64,000 nt of DNA from Atriophallophorus winterbourni. Its lineage: Eukaryota > Platyhelminthes > Trematoda > Plagiorchiida > Microphallidae. The DNA lies in the NCBI GenBank assembly GCA_013407085.1, contig JACCGJ010003306.1, positions 1-64,000 of the forward strand. Direction: 5' to 3'. Positions 1 through 11,590 of this stretch are shown here, in pieces. A program made the translations under genes and the position numbers. The notes beneath the pieces were generated by a model, which had not been told where the DNA came from, ran no database searches, and worked only from the letters and a program-made list of their open reading frames with translations. Numbering within the stretch: the first letter of the stretch is position 1; every line of letters starts with the position of its first letter.

Positions 1-1100
1 TGAAAGAGCGTCACCTCTGACTCAGGAATATTGGTGCATAGTACACTTAAATTTTTTATGCGTTTTATCGAACTTTTCTGCTCCCTGTGATATGGAACCG
101 TTTTGCTTTGAACTTCCTCTTTTGCCTGAGGTTTAGGGCTCAATTCTAACGCCAAACACTTATCACTTTAGACACCATCTGGGCGAATGTTAGCTTGCTG
201 GAATGAGACGCGTTCACTTGGAGCTCTTTGGACGTAACCCCTGAGTCTGGAATCGATGGTACATTATTGACTTTTTTCAACAGTTCCGTCGATTGATGAA
301 GTTCAGATTGCTTTTGTTATCTTGAGCATCACTTGCTTCGGGTGAATCGCTGGGAAATTTATCCATAAGAGTGTTAAGCCTTTCCTCATTATTCGATAAT
401 TATTTCTAAATTTCTAACCGAGGCTCAAGCCTTGCCTCATAGGCAGCGTTGTGGGGATTGTCGCTAGACTGTTTGCTTCGACATGAAGTGCATATGTAAC
501 AGACACTGGGGAAATCCACGTTGTTGATAATCGATGCCACTTCCTCTGTTAGGGCTTTATCACAATTGACATGTATTTTACTCAGGCAGCCGAAACATTT
601 AACGACATGAGATCTAGTGCTTAACCCTTTGTTGCAAATTTTGCACACATCACGTGCGGCCTTCTTTGTTTGGGTTTTCGGGGTCAACCTGCGTGTCATT
701 GTTTCAATCCGGTGACGGGTGACTCAGTGCAGTTATTGATCGATCGATAACTAGCGGTGGAGTGAATGCGTTGGATCGGAGTTAAGTGATCCAAACGATG
801 AAAAGCGAACGAGATAGGATAGAACTGTTGCGATTTCACGATTTTCGATCTCACAGATTTCAAAAGAATATCGGTCGGTTCGGAGTGATTTGCTCTTCTC
901 GACGGTATTTGAACAGAAACAATATTCCAAAGTATCGGGTCTGTTGCACGCGTGAGTAATTTGGGTTATAATTCGAAAATTTGGATTTTCAAGGATTCAA
1001 CTTTCGCGAACTTGAAACTGGTATAATCCAAACGAGTGAAGTGAGACGAGTTCAATGATATCTGAACCGTTCAGTTCAGAAGAGTGAGTGAGGAAATAGA
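1..1100 (-). mobile_element. CR1-like LINE, 5' end and ORF1 N-terminus, running off the left edge
   Basis: Read on the minus strand, this stretch starts with an apparent 5' UTR (about 1100 to 700), then a zinc-finger ORF (699-406), then frame-broken ORF1 sequence down to base 1. At the left edge the minus strand reads LCTNIPES, which also occurs (as ICTNIPES) in the plus-strand ORF1 copy at 1140-2200. Two separate ORF1 copies of one family therefore lie head to head. The rest of this copy lies outside the window. The 5' boundary is inferred. Confidence 0.6.
406..699 (-). CDS. CR1-like ORF1 N-terminal zinc-finger (PHD-like) protein, fragment
   Basis: A 97-residue ORF from an ATG at 699. After a basic N-terminus (residues 1-17) the Cys/His pattern is C-x2-C (CKIC, about 19-22), C-x2-C (CFGC, about 35-38), then H and C (KIHVNC, about 41-46), then C-x2-C (CYIC, then CTSC) near 67-73, the C4HC3 layout of PHD-type fingers. 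CR1-type LINEs often carry such a finger in ORF1, which binds element RNA or DNA. The frame closes soon after the finger, although degraded ORF1 sequence continues, so this copy is a fossil rather than a host gene. A host PHD gene fragment is a less likely alternative. Confidence 0.6.
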   Translation of the reverse strand: MTRRLTPKTQTKKAARDVCKICNKGLSTRSHVVKCFGCLSKIHVNCDKALTEEVASIINNVDFPSVCYICTSCRSKQSSDNPHNAAYEARLEPRLEI

Positions 1101-1139
1101 TCCAAAAGTAAGAGAGCACAGATTTATGCGACCGCACAG

Positions 1140-2460
1140 CACACTAAATTGTCTATGTTGAGGAAACATTTAAACCGCTTTTGGTAGATACACTTGCCAA
1201 CGCAATTCGACCCGAAATAAATGTTGCTCAAGACAAAAAGGAAAAGGAAATTACACCAATAACTGCTACCTAAACTGAATGTGTTGATAGCTCATCCGAA
1301 AATAATAAAGATGGACCTACTAAAAACTGTTTAACTAGGTTCTCATCTGGTAAAATTGTGAACACTTTGTCCAGGACTCCCCGTCGTCTAGTTGCTAGAT
1401 CCGAGCCTCCTAAAAAAAGCTATGTTACCGCTCATTCTACTAAGACAGATTTCGCTCTCAGTGTAATCTGCACAAATATCCCGGAATCGACAGATTCACT
1501 TTTCTCAGCAAGAAAAGCACATGAGCTCAATGAATGAACTAAGCTCTGTACACACATGGGCTTGAAAGCTTTCGTACCTACATCAATGACGCGCTTAACC
1601 CGGCATAAAGACTCCCCTCACGTAGACCGGCCGCGCCTATTAAGGGTGACATTGTGAAATAAATATGAAACGGAAGAAGTCATCCTCAATGCGTATCTAC
1701 TCGGTGCTTGTCCCGGTTTGACCTGCCGAGTACAAGCCAACATACCTTGGTGGGAAAGGAAAGGTCAATCCACTCGTCGAGACCACTCTACTTCACGTAG
1801 TTTAATATTCCTCGGTGTCCCCGAAAATGTTGATGTAGTATCAGCATCGGAATCAAAGCAACATGATTTGATGCAATGGTTATACTTTGCCGATGCTATT
1901 GGATCTCGTGATTCCATTGTCGTAGATAATTTTTAGAATACCCAGATCCTCCAACTACAAAGGCAATGGGCCCAGTCCTCTGAAAATCACTTTTCTAACG
2001 ACTGAAATGGCTATCGCTATGAACACCGACTGGAAATCTAACCGCTCAAAACTTCCACCAGACGTGCGACTAAGTGTGCCCAAGCGTGTTCCCTCACTGA
2101 AACCCAGAGAACCATCGCAACCACAGCCTGATTGCAATCTTGTTATTGACAGTTCAAATGTTACCCCAAAAAAAGAAAAGGGTCCTGCTCATCGCGAGTC
2201 GGACCAATAGCTACAGTACACGATTCGACATTGTGTAAGACAAATACGATCAGGTGCATATATACAAATGCTCAGTGTTTAACTAACAAATTAGCTGAAC
2301 TATGTGAGCTTTGTGATAGACTTTCACCTGATTTGGTTGCAGTTACAGAGACTTGGTTCCAGCCCTGCATGACTGATGCTGAGCTTTTGATTCCGAAAAT
2401 GTCACTACTTCGTCGCGATCGTGATCGAAGATCTGGCGGTGGAGTTGCAGTCTAATATCA
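1140..2460 (+). mobile_element. CR1-like LINE fragment: ORF1 C-terminal part plus start of ORF2 endonuclease
   Basis: Plus-strand ORF1 remains are frame-broken but recognisable: ICTNIPES near 1470, SLIFLGVPEN near 1796-1830, and LPPDVRLSVP near 2053-2082. After a short spacer ORF2 begins at 2231 with the endonuclease start (CIYTNAQCL, then VTETWF at about 2340), and ends abruptly near 2460 where a minus-strand CR1 3' end is joined. The order ORF1 then ORF2 on one strand shows both derive from one element. It is truncated at both ends and inactive. Confidence 0.7.
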
Positions 2461-2464
2461 CGAA

Positions 2465-3545
2465 CGTTTAGCGCAGTGTGGATTCAGGTTTTTAATGCTC
2501 TATAAATCAACAAGCTTAACAACAACCATAGGATGGTAAAAATTGAAATTTAAGTGTATAAACAATATAAGAACATAGATTAAACAGTATATAAGTGTTC
2601 TGGAAACGAATAATGCAATAAAAATTCGTTTAATTTCGTTTTAAAGTCATGCAAGCTAGTGGAGTGAGCAACGGTTGAAGGTAAACTGTTCCAAGTAAAA
2701 CAGACACGGACAGAGTAAAAATACCTTCTACATTTCAGGCGGGAATGGGGTACCACCAGCACATAGTCATGGGTCCGATAATTCCTCGTATCCCTTCGCG
2801 TGAATAAATCCTGTAAGGGATGGTTCGGGGTATGGAATGTTTTGTAAAGTAAGCTTAGGTCTCCTTTGATTCGTCGATAGGGAAAATCGAACAGATTCAT
2901 TTGAGCTATCTTTTCTTTATATGGATTGTTTCGGGTGATGAGAACTAGTTTTGTCGAGCGGTGATATATTCGCTGCATAAGGTCAACATCCATCTTGAGC
3001 CACGGAGACTATGTCTGCACGCCGTATTCCGTGACTGGTCTCAAATATGTATTCATGATCCTTGCGAATATCTTTGGCGAAAATTTCCGAAATACCAGTT
3101 TGAGTTGATTGAGGACAGGTGTTACGTTTTTAAAGGCACTGTCAGTTTGAAGTCAGGTTTTTATACTGGTGCATATCCAGACTCCCAAATTATTTTCTTC
3201 ACTGCAATTTTCAAGGACATGTCAACCTATACGGTATATGAAATCTACTCAATTCCCCACATTAATGATCCTGTATTATTTGAAATAACAGTTTGTTTTT
3301 TCAATTACCAGCTGTGAAGTGTATCAAGATCTTTTTTGTAATAGCAGACAGTCTTATGGGCTTCTTCATGTTGTCCACAAATAACGAAATATTACATCGA
3401 ACAATTTCCGGTAGTTCATTGACATAAACCAGAAGTGAATCGGACCAAGGACTGAATCTTTGGGACAACAGATTCCTATAATTCAAATGTGGGAGCTGTT
3501 TTACAACGCATTTTAAACACAATCGATCCCCTGGCATTATTTTCA
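2465..3545 (-). mobile_element. CR1-like LINE 3' fragment (reverse transcriptase C-terminal half)
   Basis: The minus strand reads from the PEIV...LFVDN region of the reverse transcriptase (3546 end; the catalytic FADD is mutated to FVDN) to the C-terminal domain (2993-2580; QRIYHRSTKL, VVPHSRLKCRRYF, CFTWNSLPS), followed by a 3' UTR near 2500 with the AACAACAACCATAGGATGG block. It belongs to the same subfamily as the 22.1-23.9 kb copy, with frame breaks near 3000 and 3300. It is truncated at about 3545. Confidence 0.8.
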
Positions 3546-4120
3546 CAAGCTCAGCATACGATCATCCAGGTTGCTTCGCTGGACACTTGTTCGAGCAGGT
3601 AAATCTGTGTTTGTTTTAGTTCAACCATTTTATACACGTAGCTTACACCAAGCATGTTTTCATTATTCATGATCTATATCGCCTTCGGGATCAATGATTT
3701 GTCACATTTTGCGTGACAGATTTAACCTTGCCACTCACTACTTTCTCGCTGACCAAGCATGTCTCGCGTCCATGGTTTCATGTTAACAGGGCAACCAAAA
3801 TACAAACCACAGCATAAAAATCGACACTGCCGTGTTCCGTTAGTGCGCTATTGTGCGGACTTGATGGATAGTGACGATTTATAAAAATATTTCGTCACGC
3901 GATTTAGCTGCGAATTCGTCAATCTCCCGTTGAGAATATTTGTGTGAAATTGATTCCACGTTGAGCGTTTCTTCGAGTAGATTCCAATAGGGGTAAACAC
4001 CGATGGGTTGATCTAACAGCACAAACACAAAACGGATACAAATAAACGAACGAACAGCAGAAAATCCAGGGGTGATATACACGAAGACAGCCACTTCGTA
4101 GATGAAAAATCCTGCACTAT
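3546..4120. other. No gene recognised
   Basis: Short ORFs on both strands without recognisable domains. I saw no convincing splice signals, tandem repeats or RNA gene. Confidence 0.4.
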
Positions 4121-4149
4121 TTCAGAAGTGATGTATATATCGCTTATAG

Positions 4150-4465
4150 TCTCTGTCACAAATGGTGCTGATAATTCCAATGATTCTAATGCATCTTTGG
4201 TAGGTGAAAACTCTCGAATAGAAACTGGCGAGAGCGTTAGCGTTTTCCAGCACAGTATCAGTTAGTCCGTTATCTGTCATGATCAGAAAAACACCAGGTT
4301 TCAGCTTCGTATTGTTGTTAACGGTCCGATAAATCAGTTTGGAGTTTCGCTGCATTTTTAATGCCAGCTGAACCTGGTGATATTGTTCGTCCTCCCGGAT
4401 GAAATTTGTGACTTCATTCCGCAATTCGCGAATGTTTGCCCAGGTCGACTGGAGACTATGTATTC
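4150..4465 (-). mobile_element. CR1-like ORF2 linker fragment
   Basis: Minus-strand residues LRNEVTNFIREDEQYHQ, then KLIYRTVNNNTKLKPGVF and ALASFYSRVF, match the stretch between endonuclease and reverse transcriptase in the copies at 11.7, 22.1 and 36.6 kb. It is truncated at both ends. Confidence 0.7.
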
Positions 4466-4600
4466 GCGACTGAAACAAGTGACGAAATATTAGAGTTATG
4501 ATCACCAAACCAATTACATGCAATTTTACACTAACCAGACTCGGTCGTATGAATTTTTTATCCTTAGGTTTGGTTGACCTCGTCAAAATGTAACTATCTG

Positions 4601-4703
4601 CTAATGTATTGTGGTGCTCACATCTCCATCCCTTACACACCACTACCGGTTTCTGGCTGTTTGCCGTCATCAGGTGGAGACAGTAAAATCACGTCCATTG
4701 AGC
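4601..4703 (+). repeat. Dispersed repeat carrying a hammerhead-like motif, copy 1
   Basis: The unit begins with CTAATGTATTGTGGTGCTCA, continues through the hammerhead-like block (minus strand, 4640-4677) and ends about GAGCC where an RTE (GTT)n tail is joined. The same blocks occur at 46.83-46.91 kb and, degraded, at 54.0-54.4 kb. The first 24 bases recur inverted at 5074-5097. Confidence 0.65.
4640..4677 (-). ncRNA. Hammerhead-ribozyme-like motif, family 2, copy 1
   Basis: On the minus strand, in order: stem I CCAC, core CTGATGA, stem II C-GGC-AAACA-GCC-A, core GAAA merging into stem III ACC/GGT, cleavage triplet GTA, stem I return GTGG. Core bases are as in type I hammerheads, and the palindromic stem III with almost no loop resembles known retrotransposon hammerheads. 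The weak points are a C/A mismatch at the base of stem II and a 4-bp stem I. Self-cleavage is inferred. Confidence 0.6.
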
Positions 4704-5066
4704 CTTGTTGTTGTTGTTTTTGGCCTCCTTTGATCGAAGTCGACCATGGATGTACATCACAAAAGCATGAATGTTCATATTCTACAGCTTTTCGAATGAC
4801 TAAACAGTCCGATTCGGGAGGAACAATATCTCTTGCAGCGCTGGCAACGATAGTCAGAACTCGGTTGTATTGCATCTGTTACACGCCAGCGGCGTGATCA
4901 GCGTTCAGCAACCAAGAGCTGTATCTGCTCCTCCACAGCTTGCAGACGACGCTTTACACAATGCCTCCAAAGTGAGCGGTCAAGAGCAAGTTCTTTCCAA
5001 CTCGCCGGGTCAATGCCAAGAGCTTTCATATCTCTTTTGCAAACGTCTTTGCGGTCTGCCCAATGG
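4704..5066 (-). mobile_element. RTE-like LINE 3' end, 5'-truncated
   Basis: Minus-strand peptides include DVCKRDMKALGIDPASWKEL (5050-4990), then NRVLTIVASAARDIVPPES and DVHPWSTS, ending at a (CAA)n tail (GTTGTT on the + strand, 4706-4718). The same C-terminal block recurs at 39.2-39.55, 42.4-42.75 and 52.3-52.6 kb. Short 3' ends with simple-repeat tails are typical of RTE elements. Confidence 0.75.
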
Positions 5067-5215
5067 GGATGTGGATGTGAGCACCACAATACATTAGTCT
5101 TTTATATGCGCCTCGAGCGCTTCGCCAGGAAACACTTTGTGGTTCTGTATTTGAACATCGTGGTTCTTTGTAAGAACCCCATATAACAGTGGTATACAAC
5201 TTTAACTTTGTTGTG
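5067..5215 (-). repeat. Family-2 hammerhead repeat, inverted partial copy
   Basis: The minus strand ends with the 24-base block found at 4601-4624. Upstream it carries GATGTTCAAATACAGAACCAC, closely matching the unit body at 54.04-54.06 and 54.28-54.30 kb. The ribozyme part is not present on this arm. Confidence 0.55.
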
Positions 5216-6540
5216 AAACTATCTGCTGTTCGCGAAACATTCATCGCCTGTGAGAAAGTTTGAGGTGGTGAGTTAAAATTTGTCACGTGTCGCAATTGTG
5301 CAAACACGTGTGACTCAAAAATTGTCAAATAGTTGATCGTGGAGTTGATGTCGCTCTACATAACGAAAACAAACATAACGCGTGTTACATCTGTAAATAA
5401 TGTCCAGAAAAATCAAACGAAGATTGGCCTGCTTTGATAAGTGTCCAACAACGTCAACTGGGTGATCGCGTGTTGAAGTTATAGCTCAGCATAAAAACGT
5501 TGAAGCCATCCGTAGCTATTCTGGTTCCTGCTCAGAACTACGAAATGAGCAATCAGTCTGGAAATCTGATGAAATATATATCTCCACCGATCATTCTACC
5601 AAACGCCGAGCTGTTAGAAATGTGCGTAGAGAGCCTTGAAGGGCATTCTGGTCATCAATACGCCACCTTTGTAAATGTGTTTGTTAAAATCGTCTGATAA
5701 AAAAAAGTTACAAAGCTCAAGCCTCGCGCTCACCTAGATTAAAACAAAAGTCAGAAACATAAACTAAACTACTGCTGATCAAAGTTAATGAACACGTGAC
5801 ATCATGAAGTGAAACCATCTAATGAACTTCAACCGTACATATTCTTTAATTACAATTACTTTGCAAACTAATGCGCATTGTTTGTGAAATAAATTAGGTC
5901 TATTCGTTAATTTTTGTAATCGGATTTCTGTTGACACTATCGCATTAAGCGAGACGGGGTTCCACGCTCAGTGGGATGATTGCGAGCTGGCGATTCTCAA
6001 CATAATCATGCATCGGCATGACCGCACATGCATTACTAAGAGCGTCTTCATTTTACAGTTGTTTCTGACACACATTTCGGGATTGAGCATAGTATATGTT
6101 GTAGTTTTCACCTGTGATTTGATTTTCCGCAATTCCAATTCATTTGATGTTAAGAATAATGCGTTATGTGGAAAACTGAGCGCAACTAAGTGACTTACAA
6201 TGAGTGATTTCAAAATTCCTCAGCTTTATATTGAAAAGCATCCTTAAAAATTACTAAGGGATGTATTCTGATAGATAGAAGCCATTTCCTTGTACAATTA
6301 CTTTTAGCACTTCACTTGACGAAGGAGCTTCCAGCTAACTTCACTTCAAGATGCAGCGGGGTAAAATAGTCCGCTGTGTTCGAGTGATCATCTTGATTCG
6401 TTCTGCGAGATAGTATGCAGCGCCAGTAGGACATTCAATGATGCAAAATCTATCAGAAAGGTTTATTACTTTTTCCTTCGCGAAGTACTTTATCTGCCGG
6501 ATGAGAGACATCTCGATGTTACGAATACAGAAAACCACAA
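5216..6540. other. No gene recognised
   Basis: AT-rich sequence with only short unrecognised ORFs (for example 5500-5697 +). No domains, tandem repeats or RNA gene seen. Confidence 0.4.
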
Positions 6541-6550
6541 TTTCAGCTTT

Positions 6551-6584
6551 TTAACACACACACACATATATATATATATATATT
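6551..6584. repeat. (AC)n(AT)n microsatellite
   Basis: An ACAC run passes directly into a TATA run. Simple dinucleotide repeat. Confidence 0.9.
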
Positions 6585-7139
6585 CCAGGTTAGATGCTGG
6601 AGAGAAAAGCTAGAGCATGTCGTCTCAAATTCACAGCGCACTTGAGATCCGATGGGTGTACTAAATTTGGTATGGCTACACAGAGGATCAATTGAGGATA
6701 CTTCTCCTGGGAAATTTTTCGAAAAATTCGAAATAAGACGTGTCCGCAATTCGCGAAGGTGATTAATATCAGAATTTAATGCTGGTAGAACAGACTGAGA
6801 GGCATGCATTGTTATCATGTTACATCATAGACAGCGAGAGTAGATGCATCATTCAAAATTTAAGTTTAATAGCAAAAAAATTAAATAACTTTACAGTACC
6901 ATCGGATCCACGTTAAAAATTTAAATAATATATATATTTGTTTCAATGCATTAGTAAAAATAATTCCAATATGGATATGTAGTGGGGAATTGTCGGTAGA
7001 AAATATATATTTAAGTTAATAGATTTCTTCACATTTTGCATATAACGTAAGCACTGAAGCTTTTTCAGTAAACTGGGCGAACACTTAAAAAAATTCGTAA
7101 CCTTTCTTTTTATCATTTCATACAGTGATAGTAGAATTC

Positions 7140-7300
7140 CTTATGTACACGCACTGACAACAGATTAAGCGGGAAGGTGCTATTTGAAGGGTGTGAATTT
7201 TATCGCGTGTGGGGAGTTTCGAACCAAATTTAAATAGGTGCCGGAAAGGGTTGGGACACAATATAGATCATTCAGTATGTAAGAATCAGGTCATCTCGTC
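7140..7300 (-). mobile_element. CR1-like LINE C-terminal scrap
   Basis: The + strand text (CGTGTGGGGAGTTTCGAACC, then AGGTGCCGGAAAGG) resembles the minus-strand CR1 3' fragment at 30.12-30.20 kb. Degraded; boundaries uncertain. Confidence 0.4.
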
Positions 7301-7849
7301 TAGACAAACGCTACTTAAAATTTAGTTTATCCAATCGATAGTAATTTTAGTTGCCTTAAGATTAATTATTCCGAGTAGCAAATAGTCTTTTTTCCTTTTA
7401 TGCGGGTCCTTTAAATCAACCGTGTATAAAATTAATTTATCCACACACTTTTTCCGCTTTTTTCGTTAAATGTTAACGCTATCGTGGGCCAAGTGCATCG
7501 TTTGCATATCAACTGAAGCCAATAGTGGACATGCAATTTTGAACAAATTCTAGATGTCGGGAATTGTCGTGAAACTTTGTCCAAAACTTTGGTTTCTGCA
7601 GTAGCTAATAAACTGGATCGTATGAGGAAATTATCAGTCAAAACGGAAAAGAAGCATCGTTCAGTCGACAAAATGTACCTCGATGTCGGGACCTATTCGT
7701 CATTTTTTTAAACATTTTTATAGCATGCAATGCCATGCAGTATTACAACCGACCTGACCGCATGCTAGATATGCTTCGGCTTATTTTCGAACAATTTTCC
7801 CCGTGAAACATTCCCCATGCTCAGAAATACGTATATTAACCTAGTGATG

Positions 7850-8470
7850 ATTACTCAGTGCTAGCTTGGGCACCATGGATACTAAAGGACATCAAGCTGC
7901 TCGATGGTTGGCTGTCTCCGTAACCTATCATACAAAATACGACTGGTTCATCTTAATGCAGATACACTGCCTCGCAGACGGGTTTGATTGGATCTAATCC
8001 TAACTTATAAAATAATGAAATCAAAGATGCACACTCTGAGAAATCTATTTCGCCTCTGGTCAAGCCATGCCACACGTACTCACCCAGTGGCATTTTATAT
8101 TCCTTATTCTCACCGGAACTACCTTACGTTCTTCTATTCGGTGCGCGTTTTTTTATTATAGAACTCCTGACTGTCGGATGTTGTATAATCGCCTACTGAA
8201 AAGATTTTCAGGAACAAATTGGATATATTTATGTGTAGTAATTCCACCCTGCATCCCGTTTATATCACATGATCTTTATCCAAACGAAACATTTTTCCAT
8301 CATACCGAGATAATACATGACATTTTTTTCTAACAACAAAACTGTCGATCTTCATGTTGTCTCATTTAATTTTGTATATATATTTATTGTCCTTATACGA
8401 ATATCCTGTGGTGTTGTACAGCAACGAGCTTTTTATAGCAAAAATTCTTCAATCCTTTTTTGCTATATTT
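7850..8470 (+). mobile_element. CR1-like LINE 3' fragment
   Basis: Plus-strand frames give LILTYKIMKSK, THPVAFYIPYS and FYSVRVF, the C-terminal order seen in other copies (DLILAYKI, IPHS, FYSVRVCF), followed by a 3' region near 8400 with the TCCTGTGGTGTTGTACAGC block. The AAAGATTTTCAGGAACAAAT segment (8200-8220) also occurs on the minus strand at 43.2 kb, so the two share a subfamily. Confidence 0.65.
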
Positions 8471-9199
8471 GACTGCCTCAATACAGTACCTCTTTCGGAG
8501 AAAAATCCTCGTTAGGTTCTGATATTCCTGGTGATTTTGCGCGCCACTCAACTTGAGACGTTTTCTTGATTGTCAATTACATTCAAAAGTACTCAATTAT
8601 ACAGTTCTCAATAGTGCCCATTAAATTCGGAGTGTTCATCCGTTATCGTGAATTTCGATTCGACATTTTGAATGCATTCGGCAAACAATCCTATAGCAGA
8701 TAGAATGTTCGAGGAAGATTTTATCAAGTCGCTCCAGAACGAATTCTCTGGTGAGTTGGATCTGTTTTTGATAGCTTTCCTGAGGACAGTTTCACTAATG
8801 ACTCTCCTCGCAGTTCCTTTTCTCAATCTTTGCAACCATTCGGACACCAATTTCTTCTCCTTCTTCGTGATGCGCAAGCTTAATCCTAATAGTACATGAG
8901 TAGTTGTATGCATCCATTGAATACCATTGTCAATGAATGCGGTGGAAATGTTTTAAAAATCATCTGAGTGTGCATTTTGCATGCAGGCGTATAGACGACC
9001 TCGCATTGCAGAAAATGGTTAAAGCGTGAAAATTTCCATTTTATTTAGCAGATGGATTTAAACGGATGACATGGCTATAATTTATGCGTAAATCTGTTGT
9101 CGATAACCTTAATGAACCCGGTGTCAATCTTACGGTTTTCCGCAGTCGAAAAGTAAACCAATTTCAAATGGAATAACTCACAACTCATACAATTTTACG
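8471..9199. other. Unrecognised region with overlapping ORFs on both strands
   Basis: ORFs of 101 residues (8913-8608, minus; basic, helical-looking, with RITKKEKKLVSEWLQRLRKG) and 75 residues (8672-8899, plus) overlap almost completely. I recognise neither. They could be a remnant of an unknown element or chance. Confidence 0.3.
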
Positions 9200-9560
9200 G
9201 TAGAAAAAGCAACAAGCTTAACAAAAACCACAAGACGACTAGGTATCTTTGACTAATAATGTAAAATTTTCCAAGAGTTGATGGGAACAGTCACATAGAT
9301 ACCTCCAGGTTTGAAGAGAAAAGATCAAATGTTTTCGAGCGTATGATTACTTCGGGCAAGGTGTTCCAAATGAAGCAAAATCTGACCGAAAAAATACGAG
9401 GAATATGCTATCGAGAATGTGGAATGTTCTAGGCCTTTGAATGCTGCGTGTTCGAGTTCGGTCTTTGAGCTTTAGTAACTGTTTGAGGAGATGATTTTCA
9501 GTGTGCCAGGTTGTTCTTAAGTCACGTGAGCTGGGGCTTGTTGCAAGTTATGTGATTTAT
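9200..9560 (-). mobile_element. CR1-like LINE 3' fragment
   Basis: The minus strand reads FSVRFCFIWNTLPEVI and then the usual 3' tail order; the + strand has AACAAGCTTAACAAAAACCA at 9211-9230, the reverse of the common CR1 3' UTR block. Degraded. Confidence 0.65.
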
Positions 9561-10349
9561 TCAAACACACAATATCTATGTTATTCGTACCACTCGAGTA
9601 GAAATCGAGAATTATTACATCAATATTTAAAAGTGGAAGTCGTTTGAATCGGGCCAATTCCTGATCCTTTCTTTGGTTTCAAGATTATTGGAACGTTAGT
9701 TGCGGCTGTTTCGGGTTAATATTTACTACCGAGACAATGACATTTGCAGGTATTGACGACCTTCCACCCTCGGTCAGAGTGATCATCTTGTGCTAATTAT
9801 CGAATATGTATGCAACGCTAAACAAGAATGCGTCCGCGAAATCAGGAGGATCGAGTAGTTAAGATTACATTAGGTGCTAGTAAATTGGCGAGAGCTTAAC
9901 TATTACAACACCGATCCACTTTGCTCCACGCTCACATAAAGCCTTCATTCAAACTTACATCGAAACTCTCGATTTGTTGATGGACGAGAGGGCAAGCGAC
10001 TTCCGCTTCGTGATCGCACGAAAGAATGGATCGAACAACGAAACTTGGCTTGGGTTCAACACTGAAATACCAGGACTGATGCATCGTGGAAATAATTTTG
10101 CAGAAATTTGTATAAATTGAACAACTTCTTACCATCAATTCCTGTCGTTGAAAAGGGAGAGAATTCCTAAGTTTTTAAATCGGATTTTCATTGCTCCATT
10201 GAACGTCACACCAGGGATTTTCTCTGGGCGTTTACTTAAGATGGATCAAAAGCAAAGCAAACTACTCAAATTTATGTAAATGAACTTATTCTTTCAACAA
10301 TAATATCGACTGAAGTCTCACCAACATCAATCGTGACACAACAGCTGAC
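9561..10349. other. No gene recognised
   Basis: Only a short minus ORF (10138-9932) without known domain. Nothing else seen. Confidence 0.4.
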
Positions 10350-10540
10350 TGACATCAACATCAATTCAGCGATTATCCAACGACGTTTATGCTGAACGAA
10401 CCTAAAAAATCCGACGTTACACCAACCGTACTGCAATCCTGTGACCAGTGTGCACCATTAAGTAAATTGTTTACATATTCTCTAACAGATGGAGTGTGCC
10501 AACATAGTGCAAGAACAGGGTAATTTCACCCATCTACAAG
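10350..10540 (+). mobile_element. CR1-like reverse transcriptase scrap
   Basis: Text corresponding to the N-terminal reverse transcriptase region is recognisable across frames: CCGACGTTACACCAACCGTA (the DVTPTVL-like block) and TTTCACCCATCTACAAGGG (the ISPIYKG-like block). Heavily mutated. Confidence 0.5.
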
Positions 10541-10544
10541 GGTT

Positions 10545-10760
10545 TCAAGGATTCATGTATTCAAGGATTTACGGTTAAAAAGTTAATACTTTACAACATC
10601 GCAGGATTACGGTATGAATGAAAACAACAAACACAATAGTATAAAATGAATAGAGAGCATCAAATGTAAGGCTCACGCATGATGTTCGTTTGCAAGTGCA
10701 AGTCCAATTTCGCTTTAAAAATCGTCTGCATGGAGAGTCCACCACACGTTGGAGTAGGGA
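10545..10760 (-). mobile_element. CR1-like LINE 3' end
   Basis: The + strand ATAGAGAGCATCAAATGTAAGG is the reverse of the 3' region at 17.52-17.55 kb, and the minus strand includes FFRRATFLWNSLLQRVV, the C-terminal CFLWNSLP-type block. The tail side has ATTCAAGGATT units near 10550. Confidence 0.65.
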
Positions 10761-11129
10761 ATTCCAGAGAAATGTAGCACGGCGAAAAAATGGCGCCGAC
10801 AATCAACACGGGAAATTGGAACGCAAAGGTATAAGGTATGTCCGCGTGTCACTTTCCCGTTCGGATCCTGAAAATGACATTCCTCTCACCTTACATTCTG
10901 TGATGTACAAATTACTGTAGGGTACAGTGACGTAGAAAATAGTTCAGGAATTTGAATAGCAAAATATACTATCTTTAGTTCTGCATGGTTTTCGAAAATT
11001 TCGCTGCTGCTTGCAAACTTGTTGGTGGCCTTAATTGACTGGGCCTAAGAGCTAGCAACCACGCGGTCTATTGGAAATGCATATAGATTTTTACCGAGTT
11101 TTACACATTCGACAACTGTCAAAGCTGTA

Positions 11130-11590
11130 ACCAAGGTGTATCAGCATAAGGGTTATCTCAATGAGAAAAAGGAATTCGTCCTAATCAACGAGGAACATTC
11201 ACTCGTCATGGATGCCCCTAGTGGCGTATCGTATGATTCGCTCCCCATGCTGGTAATTTTCTTGCTTTACATCAATGACCTACCACAGTCGTTCTCATGC
11301 AAGATGATTTACTTTGCATATATAATTTACTCCGGAGTGTGAACAGCTGCAATGTGATCTAGATGCTCTCCGTGAATGGTCGGTAAGGAATAAGTTACCA
11401 TTCAAATTGCAAAAATGCAAGGTTCTGAAAATTTGTAAGACATTCCAGTACTAATAACACTTAGGGCAGACAATTTTGAGCTGGACCGATTCGGAAAGGG
11501 ATCTTGAAGTCTTGGTACGCGGAAGCCTGAAGGACAGGGTGCATTGAAATGTCATCTACAAGCGTTTTTCTAAGCTTCTAGATATGCGAT
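11130..11590 (+). mobile_element. CR1-like reverse transcriptase fragment
   Basis: Plus frames give a mutated GVPQGS block near 11225 (GVSYDSLPMLVIFLLYINDLP), KMIYFAYI where FADD should be, then REWSVRNKLPF and SERDLEVLV. Catalytic aspartates are lost. Truncated at both ends. Confidence 0.7.
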
